Origin: Saprospiraceae bacterium
GTDB taxonomy: Bacteria; Bacteroidota; Bacteroidia; Chitinophagales; Saprospiraceae
Length of the DNA stretch: 64,000 bases
Direction: 5' to 3'
Assembly (NCBI GenBank): GCA_016714445.1
Contig: JADJNF010000001.1
Span: 558,001 to 622,000, forward strand
The translations under genes were made by a program, and so were the position numbers. Below the pieces are notes generated by a model. It had not been told where the DNA came from and ran no database searches. It saw nothing but the letters and a program-made list of their open reading frames with translations. Of the stretch, positions 55,260 through 63,819 are shown piece by piece (position 1 is the first letter of the stretch; each line of letters starts with the position of its first letter).

Positions 55260-56148
55260 CTTTGTTCAATTTTTGAAGTTCAATAAACAATTCTCTTTCT
55301 TTTTCCGTCAGATGAGCAGGCAATTTTATCTGATAAGTGATGTACATATCTCCAAACTCATTTTCTTTTTTGTACACCGGAAAACCTTTACCTTTCAATT
55401 TTACTTTGGCAGTTGATGGAGTTCCCTCAGATATTTTTAATTTTACTTGCCCGTCAAATGTATCCACCAATAAATCACCACCCAAAATGGCTGTATATAA
55501 ATCCAGATCAACGGTTTTGTACAGATTATTGCCTTCTCTTTTAAAAGAAGTGTTATTCTCAATGGAGAAAGTGATATACAAATCCCCATTGGGCCCACCA
55601 TTGACACCAGGACCGCCATGACCGGCAACTTTTATTACCTGACCGTCTTCGATACCGGCAGGGAAAGTCATCCGGATATTTTTACCGTTAATGGTTATGG
55701 TTTGTTTTTGTGTTTTGTACACATCTGTCAGCTTCATTTGTAAGGAGGCCTGAACATCCTGCCCTCGGAATTTGGTTTGTTTGCTTCGACCTCTGGTCTC
55801 ACCGCCGAACATTGAGCCAAAAAATTCAGAAAAATCATCAGAATAATCGCCGGAACCAAATGGCTGTCCTGAACTCCTTTGAGATTGAGATCTGTTTTTT
55901 TGCATTTTTTCTATTTCATCTGCATGTTGCCAGTCCTTGCCATGTCTATCATATTTTTTTCGTTTGACAGGATCACTGAGTACTTCATTGGCTTCGTTGA
56001 TTTCTTTAAACTTTTTTTCTGCTTCCTTATTATTGGGGTTCAGGTCGGGATGATATTTACGCGCCAACTTCCTGTAGGAAGATTTTATCTCGCTTTCAGT
56101 TGCTGATTTAGCGATACCTAAAACTTTGTAATAATCAATGTATTCCAT
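55246..56148 (-). CDS. cbpA: CbpA-type DnaJ-like co-chaperone
   Basis: This 300-residue protein has the N-terminal J domain (about 1-70) with the HPD motif in YRKLARKYHPDLNPNN, a Gly/Ser/Arg linker, and two C-terminal substrate-binding domains (GQVIKVAGHGGPGVNGGPNGDLYI is typical). It lacks the cysteine zinc centre of DnaJ, as CbpA does. It stimulates DnaK ATPase and in E. coli binds curved DNA in stationary phase. It precedes cbpM. Confidence 0.92.
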   Translation of the reverse strand: MEYIDYYKVLGIAKSATESEIKSSYRKLARKYHPDLNPNNKEAEKKFKEINEANEVLSDPVKRKKYDRHGKDWQHADEIEKMQKNRSQSQRSSGQPFGSGDYSDDFSEFFGSMFGGETRGRSKQTKFRGQDVQASLQMKLTDVYKTQKQTITINGKNIRMTFPAGIEDGQVIKVAGHGGPGVNGGPNGDLYITFSIENNTSFKREGNNLYKTVDLDLYTAILGGDLLVDTFDGQVKLKISEGTPSTAKVKLKGKGFPVYKKENEFGDMYITYQIKLPAHLTEKERELFIELQKLNKDVPK

Positions 56149-56282
56149 CCTTTTATATTAAAATCAATTCAAAACAGGTCAAACTATCCAAATGTATAAA
56201 TATTCACTGGCTAACTTCAACAAATATATAGTCAAACTACCCTATGCAACTTGATTTAAATACTATTGAACGATGATATTAA

Positions 56283-56636
56283 TCATAAGAACTCTGTAGT
56301 TTTGACTTTAGTTTTTATTCTGAATATATCAATATCATAATCAGGGTCTGTGGAAATGAGATTGACTTCAGCATTAAAAAATGTTGTGAAATGAGAAATC
56401 TATTTCCTGATATCTGCCAGATCTTTTGTTGCATCCATCTACACCACCTGAATACTTTTTGATTGAAGATAGCTTTCATAAAACTTCATGCTCGTCCTGT
56501 GGAAAGCAATTTTTTGTTTGTGAAAATTCTACTGTTTAAAAAATAAATATTCTTCAACCAGATAGATGGTATCACACCTGGCGATCAAACTATTTTGCTC
56601 AAACAGCTAATGAGGAAAAAGAATTCCTATGGTCAT
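56283..56636 (-). pseudogene. Photolyase-related (FeS-type cryptochrome/photolyase) gene remnant with four in-frame TAGs
   Basis: From ATG at 56636 one frame runs 117 codons to a TGA. It reads MTIGILFPH, TAG, LFEQNSLIARCDTIYLVEEY, LFFKQ, TAG, NFHKQKIAFHRTSMKFYESY, LQSKSIQVV, TAG, then MDATKDLADIRK, TAG, and on. The text looks like the N-terminal domain of the deoxyribodipyrimidine photolyase-related family (FeS-BCP), whose usual length is near 500 residues, so the rest is missing. TAG codons fall at 10, 36, 66 and 79; no TAA or TGA occurs before codon 118. TAG is a normal stop in neighbouring genes, so decay is the straightforward reading. Family assignment is from memory of motifs. Confidence 0.6.
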
Positions 56637-56800
56637 AATGCACCATTAATTTCTACTTTATTAAATTAAGAATTGAACACTAAATGCTCCAAGTTTACAC
56701 TTTTAATATGTTTGAAATTTGGATTGTATCGTCATGAAAATGTAAAAGCCAACATATGAAATGATTTAGTTCTTTATGATTGGACTTTCTTCATTTATTT

Positions 56801-56940
56801 GGTTTTGTCGCTCTAGCCGCGACGGGCTTTTACTTTTTTTCATATCCAAGCATATTCCTTTGGAATGCAGCCCAGAAAAAAAGTAAACTAAAAAGGCTAG
56901 TTCCGCTAAATCGCTCCGCGTACCGGAACGGCCACGCTTT
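56801..56940. other. GC-richer, hairpin-dense non-coding element
   Basis: This 140-base island stands out from AT-rich surroundings in the gap 56637-57086. It contains GTCGC/GCGAC (56807-56811 with 56819-56823), CTAGCC (56813-56818) complementary to GGCTAG (56895-56900), TTTACTTTTTTT complementary to AAAAAAAGTAAA (56876-56887), and a GCATATTCC/GGAATGC hairpin (56850-56868). It resembles a repeat I associate with Bacteroidota intergenic regions. It could be a dispersed repeat or a structured RNA. Confidence 0.45.
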
Positions 56941-57086
56941 TTACATACTACCTTAAGGTTTGGTATTTAGCCCATGTTTTAGCCAATATTTGATCTGAAA
57001 TTTAATATAAAAGCAAAGTTAACAAAGTAGAATTATATGATTTTTATAAAAATTAATCATAGGTACAAAACTATTTTAGTTTTCAT

Positions 57087-58028
57087 TCATCCTTCCAGAT
57101 CAATTACTTCTACAATGGGCGTTAATTTTTCAACATCTTCCTTCCGACAAAGCTCAGTACCGGGATTAAGCGTTGCTGCCGTCCCGCAAGCGACTCCATA
57201 ACGGATGGCATCTGTAAAATTTTTCTCATTGTACAGTGAATATACTATACCTGCTACCATACTATCTCCGGCGCCAACTGTGCTTTTTCTTTCTACCAAA
57301 GGAGGTTTGATTTGTTTAGCAAGGTCTGAAGTCACCAGCATAGCACCTTCAGCCCCCATAGACACCACGACGACTTCACATTTACCCTTATCAATGATCG
57401 TTCTGGCTACATCTTTTATTTCATCGGTGTGAAGCTCCTTTTTCCCGGCGAGCGCACTAAGCTCACCTAAATTGGGTTTGATTAAAAAAACTCCGGAATC
57501 CAAGGCATATCTAAGGGCGTCACCTTTGGTGTCAACAACTAATTTTGCCTTCTTCTCTTTCGATATGGCAGATATCTTTTCAAAAACAGAGTTTGGAACA
57601 CCTGGTGCTAAACTACCACTAACTATGATATATTTCAGTTCATTTATTTCATGTAGTTTTGTCAGGAACTGGTTCCACTCATCCATAGACAATGGTGTTT
57701 GGGGCATTCCGAAACGATACTGTTGTTGATTGGATTCATCTACAATAATTATGTTCTCTCTGGTTTCGCGCAAAACCGGAATAATCAAAGCGGGTATATT
57801 TTCATCTTTCAACAATTGGTCAAACTTTTTACCTGTACAACCACCGGAAACATACAATGCCATCGCATCTCCGCCAAGTTTATGTATAGCCCTTGCCACA
57901 TTGATGCCTCCACCACCGGGTTCTTCTTTTGGCGCTATACAATTCATTTTGATATCCGGTGATAAGTAAGACACAGATGTACTTTTATCGATACATGGAC
58001 TGAATGTGATGGTAACAATGTGAGACAT
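57087..58028 (-). CDS. pfkB: PfkB-family phosphofructokinase
   Basis: This 313-residue ribokinase-fold sugar kinase has the N-terminal GGGGINVARAIHKLGGDAMA (about 38-57), the GDALRYALDSGVFLIKPNLGEL segment, and the C-terminal DTGAGD-type anion hole and base STVGAGDSMVAGI (about 247-259). This set fits the 1-phosphofructokinase / Pfk-2 group: ATP-dependent phosphorylation of fructose 1- or 6-phosphate. Tagatose-6-phosphate kinase is the other possibility. No PTS genes are near, which favours Pfk-2. Confidence 0.85.
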   Translation of the reverse strand: MSHIVTITFSPCIDKSTSVSYLSPDIKMNCIAPKEEPGGGGINVARAIHKLGGDAMALYVSGGCTGKKFDQLLKDENIPALIIPVLRETRENIIIVDESNQQQYRFGMPQTPLSMDEWNQFLTKLHEINELKYIIVSGSLAPGVPNSVFEKISAISKEKKAKLVVDTKGDALRYALDSGVFLIKPNLGELSALAGKKELHTDEIKDVARTIIDKGKCEVVVVSMGAEGAMLVTSDLAKQIKPPLVERKSTVGAGDSMVAGIVYSLYNEKNFTDAIRYGVACGTAATLNPGTELCRKEDVEKLTPIVEVIDLEG

Positions 58029-58272
58029 TTTAATTTTTTTGCTGGATTGAACGAACTTGTCTCCAACAACTCAGGGTTTGATTCTGTTTTTATTCCTTTA
58101 GTTTTTTTTATACGCCCATTTCAAATCATTTACTTTGAAGACTGATAATGATAGTAACCCAATCCATTTTCCCAAGAGAATAACCCGGTCAATTTCAAGC
58201 GGCATATGATTAAAAAATTGGTTTTCGCCAGACTATATGCTGAAAAATAAGGATATTGGAACAAATATTTCA

Positions 58273-58465
58273 CTATTGTCTTTTTCCTGGTGAAAAAATT
58301 TTATTTATTTTGTAAAGATCCGAAAGCTGCTGAAAAACTGTAAGTATTTCTGTATGAAAAACATAAATCTGAGCATTCAGTCCTTTAAACGTGATTGCAT
58401 TTCCAGCTAAGACTCATAAACAAATCCTCAATGTCGCACATCACTATATGAATAGTATACTACCG
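58273..58465 (-). pseudogene. Decayed photolyase/cryptochrome N-terminal fragment
   Basis: On the minus strand, joining two frames gives YSYSDVRH, TGA, GFVYES, TAG, LEMQSRLK, then after a one-base shift GLNAQIYVFHTEILTVFQQL and SDLYKINKIFS. This follows the N-terminal domain of class I/II photolyase-like proteins (RH-W-RFVYESL ... YIFHTE ... Y-I-IFS). Two stops, one frameshift and loss of both ends mark it as a relic. It lies 72 bases downstream of the TIGR03643 gene. The rest of the gap 58029-58537 shows no gene. Confidence 0.45.
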
Positions 58466-58537
58466 AAGCTGCTGCCTACCGATCGATATTGCCGATATAC
58501 AATGACACCATAACATCTTCTTTGCGGATAGCTATGA

Positions 58538-58807
58538 TTATCGTTTACTTATTTTATTCATAGCAATGGTTTTTTGCAGACTGCATTTAAATCGGGAGAT
58601 TTCAGGATTTCTTTTTTGCGCATGTTTTTGACTGACGCCACTGTGTACTCTTTTTCTCCACAAATTGAAACTACTACGTTTTAATACATTTCGCATCAAA
58701 GCGACTACTTCCGCTTCACATAGATCAAACTGAAATTTTATAGCTTCAAATGGCGTACGATCCTCCCAAGCCATTTCAATAATTCTGTCAGTATCTTTTG
58801 GGTCCAT
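58538..58807 (-). CDS. TIGR03643/DUF2805 family protein
   Basis: This 89-residue protein has the family pattern: DRIIEMAWEDRTPFEAIKFQFDLCEAEVVALMRNVLKRSSFNLWRKRV, a helix-turn-helix-like small protein, with a basic tail. Its role is unknown; in many Bacteroidota and marine bacteria it lies beside photolyase and cryptochrome genes. Here both adjacent photolyase-like sequences are decayed, so the gene is an orphan of that cluster. Confidence 0.82.
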   Translation of the reverse strand: MDPKDTDRIIEMAWEDRTPFEAIKFQFDLCEAEVVALMRNVLKRSSFNLWRKRVHSGVSQKHAQKRNPEISRFKCSLQKTIAMNKISKR

Positions 58808-59002
58808 ATTTATTTACCATTTAATATAAATTTGAAAAATAAAAGCTAAAGTGATGGATTCAAACCAAAGACCACAAAAATTCAAACTGTTTGTAAACTT
58901 TAGTTCATCAAAACTTAAGGCATTTAAATATTGCATTTTATGTGGACAATTAAGCACGGGATTTGTTTTTTAGGTTTGTACATTTTTTTATGATTTCACA
59001 CA

Positions 59003-59103
59003 TTATGCAACTTCACAACTATGCACCTTAACAAATCCCAGACCAGCTATTCAGCAACTGCACGATTTAGCAATTTCGCAACTCAGCAATTCCGCAAAAT
59101 TAG
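59003..59103. repeat. Degenerate ~10-base tandem repeat (GCAAyTtyGCAAy)
   Basis: GCAACTTCACAAC, CAGCAACTGCACGA, TTAGCAATTTCGCAACTC and AGCAATTCCGCAAA follow each other with a period near 9-11. The gap 58808-59154 otherwise holds nothing. Such GCAACTT-type arrays are frequent between Bacteroidota genes and have no known role. Confidence 0.5.
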
Positions 59104-59154
59104 CATTTTCCTAAAATTGCTGCTATCTTTGCAGGACAACCGGAATACTAATTT

Positions 59155-60176
59155 ATGATGACCATTTCACAGAGGGTAAACAGCCTGGTTTCACTGGGAA
59201 AACAACTTAAAGATCTCACATCAGCAGAATTATCAGACATCTTTGAAAAGGCTGCTACAGATAATCCATGGTTTACAAAAGACAATATTAAATCATCTAT
59301 GGCTGCTATAAGAGACCAATATCTCAATCCATTGGCGCTTGAGGCACTGGTGGACAGATACAAAGTCGACGATAACATTGTATCAAAAAAGTGGGACTGA
59401 TTCTTGCCGGCAACATTCCGATGGTAGGTTTTCATGACATTTTGTGTTGCTTTGTGGCGGGTCACATCAGCCTGATTAAATATTCTGACAAAGACAAGAT
59501 ACTTATCCCTTTTCTGATCAAAAAACTCATAGACACAGATGCTGACGTTGCAGCATATTTTGTTGCTGCTGACAAACTTACCGGTTTTGATGCTGCTATC
59601 GCCACAGGCAGCAATAGTACTGCGACACACTTCAGATATTATTTTGGCCATGTGCCACATATCATCAGACAAAACAGAAACAGCATAGCAGTGCTCTCGG
59701 GTCATGAAACAGATCAACAATTGTTGGCTCTCGGTCAGGATATCTTTAGCTACTTCGGACTCGGGTGCAGAAATGTAAGTAAAATATTTATACCTGATGG
59801 TTATAACTTAGACAGACTTTTTGAAGTTTTGGAAGCGTACAAAGAAGTAATACATCACCATAAGTACAAAAACAATTATGACTACAACGTGGCTTTGTTC
59901 CTGCTGAATAAAGAAAACTTTCTTCACAACGATATGCTGATCCTCAGAGCGTCAGAACAGATCATTTCAAGGATAGGAAGTGTACATTATCAGTATTACC
60001 AAAATATAGATACACTTTCTGAATGGATCCATGCACATGAATCTGAAATACAATGTGTGGTGACATCGATGGATATTCCCGGTATAGAAAGAGTAGATTT
60101 TGGGCAAGCTCAATGTCCGTCGATAGACACTTATGCCGACGGAGTAGATACCATGCAGTTTTTATTGGGTTTATGA
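59155..60176 (+). CDS. Acyl-CoA reductase (LuxC-like), frame change at codon 79
   Basis: Two frames together give a 340-residue acyl-CoA reductase. The first (59155-59391) ends VSKK before a TGA at 59398. The second starts by re-reading base 59391 and continues VGLILAGNIPMVGFHDIL to 60176. LAGNIPMVGFHD, ATGSNSTATHFRYYFG, FGLGCRNVSKIFIP and ECQ-like parts match the LuxC/acyl-CoA reductase family, with the catalytic Cys probably in GCRNVSK. The frame change is at A AAA AAG (59385-59391). This is either a one-A deletion (pseudogene or sequencing error in a homopolymer) or a programmed -1 frameshift. The two ATG codons at 59155 and 59158 are both possible starts. Confidence 0.75.
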
Positions 60177-60297
60177 TGTAATTAATTTTATGAATCGTTA
60201 AAAATTAAAACTTCCATCCCTTTTTTGACTAATAATTGAATAATTTAAAGGAACCTTTCAAAATATTATCCAATTTGTTTGATTCCAGCAAATCAAA

Positions 60298-60332
60298 AAG
60301 CCTCACAGCAAAAACATGTTGCTATGAGGCTT
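60298..60332 (-). terminator. Hairpin terminator downstream of the T9SS protein gene
   Basis: AAGCCTCACAGCAA pairs with TTGCTATGAGGCTT (one C-A mismatch) around a 7-base loop, with five T after it on the minus strand. It lies 228 bases past the stop at 60560. Confidence 0.65.
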
Positions 60333-60401
60333 GCAAGGGGAATTTTTAAATCTTAGTCCTGAAATGATTTAACAAGTAAATCCACTTCTGAAATTATTAT
60401 T

Positions 60402-60496
60402 TGGCCACAAAGGCATAAAAACACAAAGAATCACTAATTTCAAACATCTGGTAATCATTACTTCGTGAGCCTTACGAACTTCGTGTCTTAGTGGCA
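60402..60496. repeat. Imperfect inverted repeat (GGCCACAAAGGCA ... CTTAGTGGCA)
   Basis: The left arm GGCCACAAAGGCATAAAAAC and right arm CTTCGTGTCTTAGTGGCA are partly complementary. The motif looks like a spacer repeat often seen in Bacteroidota and spirochaete genomes. The gap 60177-60559 holds only this and the terminator. Confidence 0.4.
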
Positions 60497-60559
60497 TTCC
60501 TTTATTTTTTACTTTTCAGGATGGACTCACAAATGAATGCTGAATCATCTGAAGAGTTT

Positions 60560-62770
60560 CTATTTAATCTTTGAAAGAATACCGGAATACTGCTTATCTC
60601 CTATCGTCCATCTATACATCACAAGTCCGTATATATCATCATTCAAACCCACATTGATTTCATTGTCACCTTTGGCAACAGCGAATGACATATTTCTGAT
60701 TTCCTGACCATTGCTGTTGTACAGATATAGCCTGGCCTGACCTTCATGGGAAGTATTCAAGCTGAAAGTGATCTGATCAATAAACGGATTAGGATAAGCT
60801 TTCACTATGTCCTGACTCAATACAGTCGTCCGGTTTTCCACATTTGCATTCAATAGTGAATTGGGATCGATGGATATGTTTCCTTTTTTGATGGCAATAA
60901 AATCTACAGCAGGATTGATCAGCTTGATTGAATCCAAATTCACATTAAAAGGAAGTGGCCCTGTCAATACATCTTCAGGTTTGGCAAAGGTCGCTTTTTT
61001 GTCCAGTAAATACCACTGATGACTGCCTGGCAAAGTCTGAATTTGCCCCGTTACAAATGACATCAGGATATTCTGGTCTTCCACATCTATTTTACCGTCT
61101 TCATTGATGTCTGAAGCCAGATATTGGTGATAACTGCTAAAAGTCACTTCGCCAAGTAAAAATTTGGTCAGCAATTCTACATCTTTGTTGTCTATATTCT
61201 TACGAACATCATCCGTGTAGGTCGCAGAAATAGTGACTGCTTTGTTGTGTACTGCTATGCTGTCTATCAGATATTTTCCATTTGCATCTGTCTTTACCTT
61301 GCGTGTGATAAAGGTCAAAGTAGAATCTCTGTGTTCAGTTATTTTTTTGACCAAAACATATCTGTACAGTTTATAACCGGACAAATTGATGAATGAGTCC
61401 AGTTGAAGTGTTTCTGTAGTATCAAAAGTACTTGTATAGGTGATCACAGGATCTTTATATTTTAAGGTAATGTCTGCACCTTTTACAGGCGTATCTGTAA
61501 GCGTAAGCACATTGCCTTTCTGACTATACACGGGATCGACCGGCGTTACGGGCGTAGAATGGCAATCTGGTATGTTGGCGCCGTTGTTTTGAATATATAG
61601 CTCCACCAAACAATAATTCTGTGCTCCTTTGGTATCTGTCACCCACATTTCCACCAGATTTTTTCCTATATTTTCACAGGTAAACACTTTGCTTGTTTTG
61701 GTCACATCCTTACCAAACGAATACTTCAGCGGACCGTAACCACAAGAAGAAAAACTTCCTTTGTCCAGGTCTTTGGCCCATATTTCTACCATACCATCGT
61801 CCACTTTGCCATCATTGTCCGTATCTACACCCATGAGTGCTGTAGATAGCTGCCAGGTACAATAAGGTGTAGGCTTGCTTGCATTTTTTACCACTACATT
61901 GGTTGTACAGGTTTTAAAATCGTTGCAACCATACTTTACACTATACGTCACTTTGGTAGTACCGATAGGGTATGTACCGGAAATATTGTTTCCTTTTGAT
62001 GTTGCATAAGGCGAATTATTGGTAATCACAAAATCACCACCACAAACACTGGGATCTACATAAAGGGATTGTGCTACCAAAACACCGTTTTTACAGTTGG
62101 TCGCATTGACAGTGATCTCAGCCGGACAAGTGATGGCTGGTGGTGTACTGTTGATGATGTAGATAAATTGCACCTTGGTATAAATGCCATAACCTGCAGA
62201 AGGACTGTAATTGCACCAATCCAAAATTTTCCATGTACGCATAATCTTTTTACACTGGCTGTTTACCGTAAACAACATATCACTATATGATTTTCCCAGC
62301 ATACTGCATTCGCTGTCATTCCATCGGGGATAATTATTCGGAGCCGGAAGTTTGTAAGGGTTGGTTTCAGGATTACAACCTGTCAGATTGATGTCTTCGG
62401 GCCATTCAATGACCGGTCCACCCTGACCTCCTGAGGATACATATATGGTTTGGGTACAGGATTGCCATTGCCAGTATGGATCTTCCACTGTCCATGTACG
62501 GGTGATATATCCTGCATTACAGCTGTTCAGATAGTATTTTACCACAGGACTACCTGCAGAGTACGTGTGATAGCCTACGGAATAAGTGGCATTGCCATAC
62601 ATAGACAGATTCCAGATTTCATCTTTGCAACTGACATAAACATTGGGAGGGCAATTGATGCTAAAAGACAAATTTGATCCGTTAGTAACACTTTTGCCTT
62701 CATGCCACTGTACGATGAGGGCAAACAAGATCAGAAACGTCTTGATGTGTGTGTACATGTTTGTTTTCAT
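60560..62770 (-). CDS. T9SS-secreted surface protein with dockerin-type repeat
   Basis: This 736-residue protein has an N-terminal signal (KTFLILFALIVQWHEGKS) and several beta-sandwich segments rich in Cys, Trp and Tyr (about 30-400), including HYR-like ITCPAEITVNATNC. A dockerin-type calcium repeat follows (YLASDINEDGKIDVEDQNIL, about 548-567). It ends with a type-A sorting domain (KAYPNPFIDQITFSL ... YRWTIGDKQYSGILSKIK), the tail recognised by the T9SS that moves proteins to the cell surface. Likely role: adhesion or matrix protein. A TACTTTTG box lies at 62820-62827. Confidence 0.85.
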   Translation of the reverse strand: MKTNMYTHIKTFLILFALIVQWHEGKSVTNGSNLSFSINCPPNVYVSCKDEIWNLSMYGNATYSVGYHTYSAGSPVVKYYLNSCNAGYITRTWTVEDPYWQWQSCTQTIYVSSGGQGGPVIEWPEDINLTGCNPETNPYKLPAPNNYPRWNDSECSMLGKSYSDMLFTVNSQCKKIMRTWKILDWCNYSPSAGYGIYTKVQFIYIINSTPPAITCPAEITVNATNCKNGVLVAQSLYVDPSVCGGDFVITNNSPYATSKGNNISGTYPIGTTKVTYSVKYGCNDFKTCTTNVVVKNASKPTPYCTWQLSTALMGVDTDNDGKVDDGMVEIWAKDLDKGSFSSCGYGPLKYSFGKDVTKTSKVFTCENIGKNLVEMWVTDTKGAQNYCLVELYIQNNGANIPDCHSTPVTPVDPVYSQKGNVLTLTDTPVKGADITLKYKDPVITYTSTFDTTETLQLDSFINLSGYKLYRYVLVKKITEHRDSTLTFITRKVKTDANGKYLIDSIAVHNKAVTISATYTDDVRKNIDNKDVELLTKFLLGEVTFSSYHQYLASDINEDGKIDVEDQNILMSFVTGQIQTLPGSHQWYLLDKKATFAKPEDVLTGPLPFNVNLDSIKLINPAVDFIAIKKGNISIDPNSLLNANVENRTTVLSQDIVKAYPNPFIDQITFSLNTSHEGQARLYLYNSNGQEIRNMSFAVAKGDNEINVGLNDDIYGLVMYRWTIGDKQYSGILSKIK

Positions 62771-63225
62771 TCTTTCGAGACTTTTGTTAAATAAATTAAT
62801 AAGATATTACATATTAAAACAAAAGTACATGTATTTACAATTGAATGTATGCATTTTATGTTAAAATTGTGAATTTTGGGTGTATCCCCTTAGGAAATAG
62901 ACCGCTTATAATGAATAATTTATGCTTTATAGATTATTTTAATATGAAATGGAAAAGATAACAGAAATCGGCAATGTGTGTATGGTTTTGTGAAGCGAAC
63001 CAATTAGTTGGGGATAATCTTAAGATGAAAATTATAAAACCACGGTCAAAAAAATATAATTACGGAAACAATTGCCGGATTAATATTTTGTTTTATATTT
63101 GATTACCTATAGAGATTCAATCAAAAGCAAACCATTATAAAATTAAAGGATGTGGCGACCATGTACAAAAAAATGATCTCTGTGTAAACTAAAAATTACA
63201 TCAATGTTGAAGAAATTTATTGCTA
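62771..63225. other. Non-coding gap upstream of the RAYT gene
   Basis: These 455 bases contain the surface-protein promoter region on the left and no gene, tRNA or copy of the 177-base repeat on the right. Confidence 0.5.
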
Positions 63226-63819
63226 ATGTCGGAAAAATTTAAGGGATTATATAGAAACGAATCTGCCAGTTTGAAAAATTGGGATTACGGCACCGATGCT
63301 GCCTATTTTATTACTATATGTACGCACAACCGTGAACATTTTTTCGGTAAAATTGAAAATAACAGGATGCAGGTTTCACCTATAGGGGCGATTGCCTATG
63401 TGTTGTGGGATGAAATTAAAAATCACGCCAAAAATATTCAATTGGGCGAATTTGTGGTCATGCCCAATCATGTGCATGGAATATTGATTTTGGATGGTAA
63501 TGGTGGTAGGGACGTTGCATGCAACGTCCCTACCACAACCAACGTCCCCACGGAAATGGAAACAACCAACCCAAAAAATGAAATGATGTCATCCATTTCA
63601 CCAAAATCAAATACCATACCTTCTATCATTCGTTCATATAAATCGGCTGTTACCAAATACTGCAACCGATTAGAATTACCATTTGCATGGCAATCCCGAT
63701 TTCATGACCACATCATCCGAAATGATGAATCATTTCAGCGAATTTCAGAATATATCAAAAACAATCCTGCCAAATGGCAAGAGGATATTTTCCTTTATAC
63801 CGAGGATAATTTTCTCTGA
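63226..63819 (+). CDS. REP-associated tyrosine transposase (RAYT, Y1 HUH family)
   Basis: This 197-residue protein starts MSEKFKGLYR at ATG 63226; a TTG six bases earlier is less likely. It has the family features: LKNWDYGTDAAYFITICTHNREHFFG, the HUH motif in VMPNHVHGILI (His82, His84), SIIRSYKSAVTKY with the candidate catalytic Tyr138, and WQSRFHDHIIRNDESFQRISEYIKNNPAKW. RAYTs are single-domain relatives of IS200/IS605 transposases that cut and join single-stranded DNA at REP palindromes. The last seven residues YTEDNFL and the stop lie inside repeat copy C. Residues 93-104 are encoded by a perfect palindrome. The family sites look intact, so the enzyme may be active. Confidence 0.9.
   Translation: MSEKFKGLYRNESASLKNWDYGTDAAYFITICTHNREHFFGKIENNRMQVSPIGAIAYVLWDEIKNHAKNIQLGEFVVMPNHVHGILILDGNGGRDVACNVPTTTNVPTEMETTNPKNEMMSSISPKSNTIPSIIRSYKSAVTKYCNRLELPFAWQSRFHDHIIRNDESFQRISEYIKNNPAKWQEDIFLYTEDNFL
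63503..63536. repeat. 34-bp perfect palindrome inside the RAYT gene
   Basis: Each base from 63503 to 63519 pairs with 63536 down to 63520; the centre is GTTGCATGCAAC and the arms start GTGGTAGGGAC. It adds codons for GGRDVACNVPTT in frame, in a variable loop between the HUH motif and the Tyr helix. The core (TAGGGACGTTGCATG) is of a type I recall as a frequent bacterial palindromic repeat. Confidence 0.85.

Noticed and set aside
56283..56636. Stop-codon recoding (pyrrolysine or amber suppression) in the photolyase remnant
   Set aside because: TAG terminates ordinary genes in this window, no suppressor tRNA is visible, and the rest of the protein is missing.
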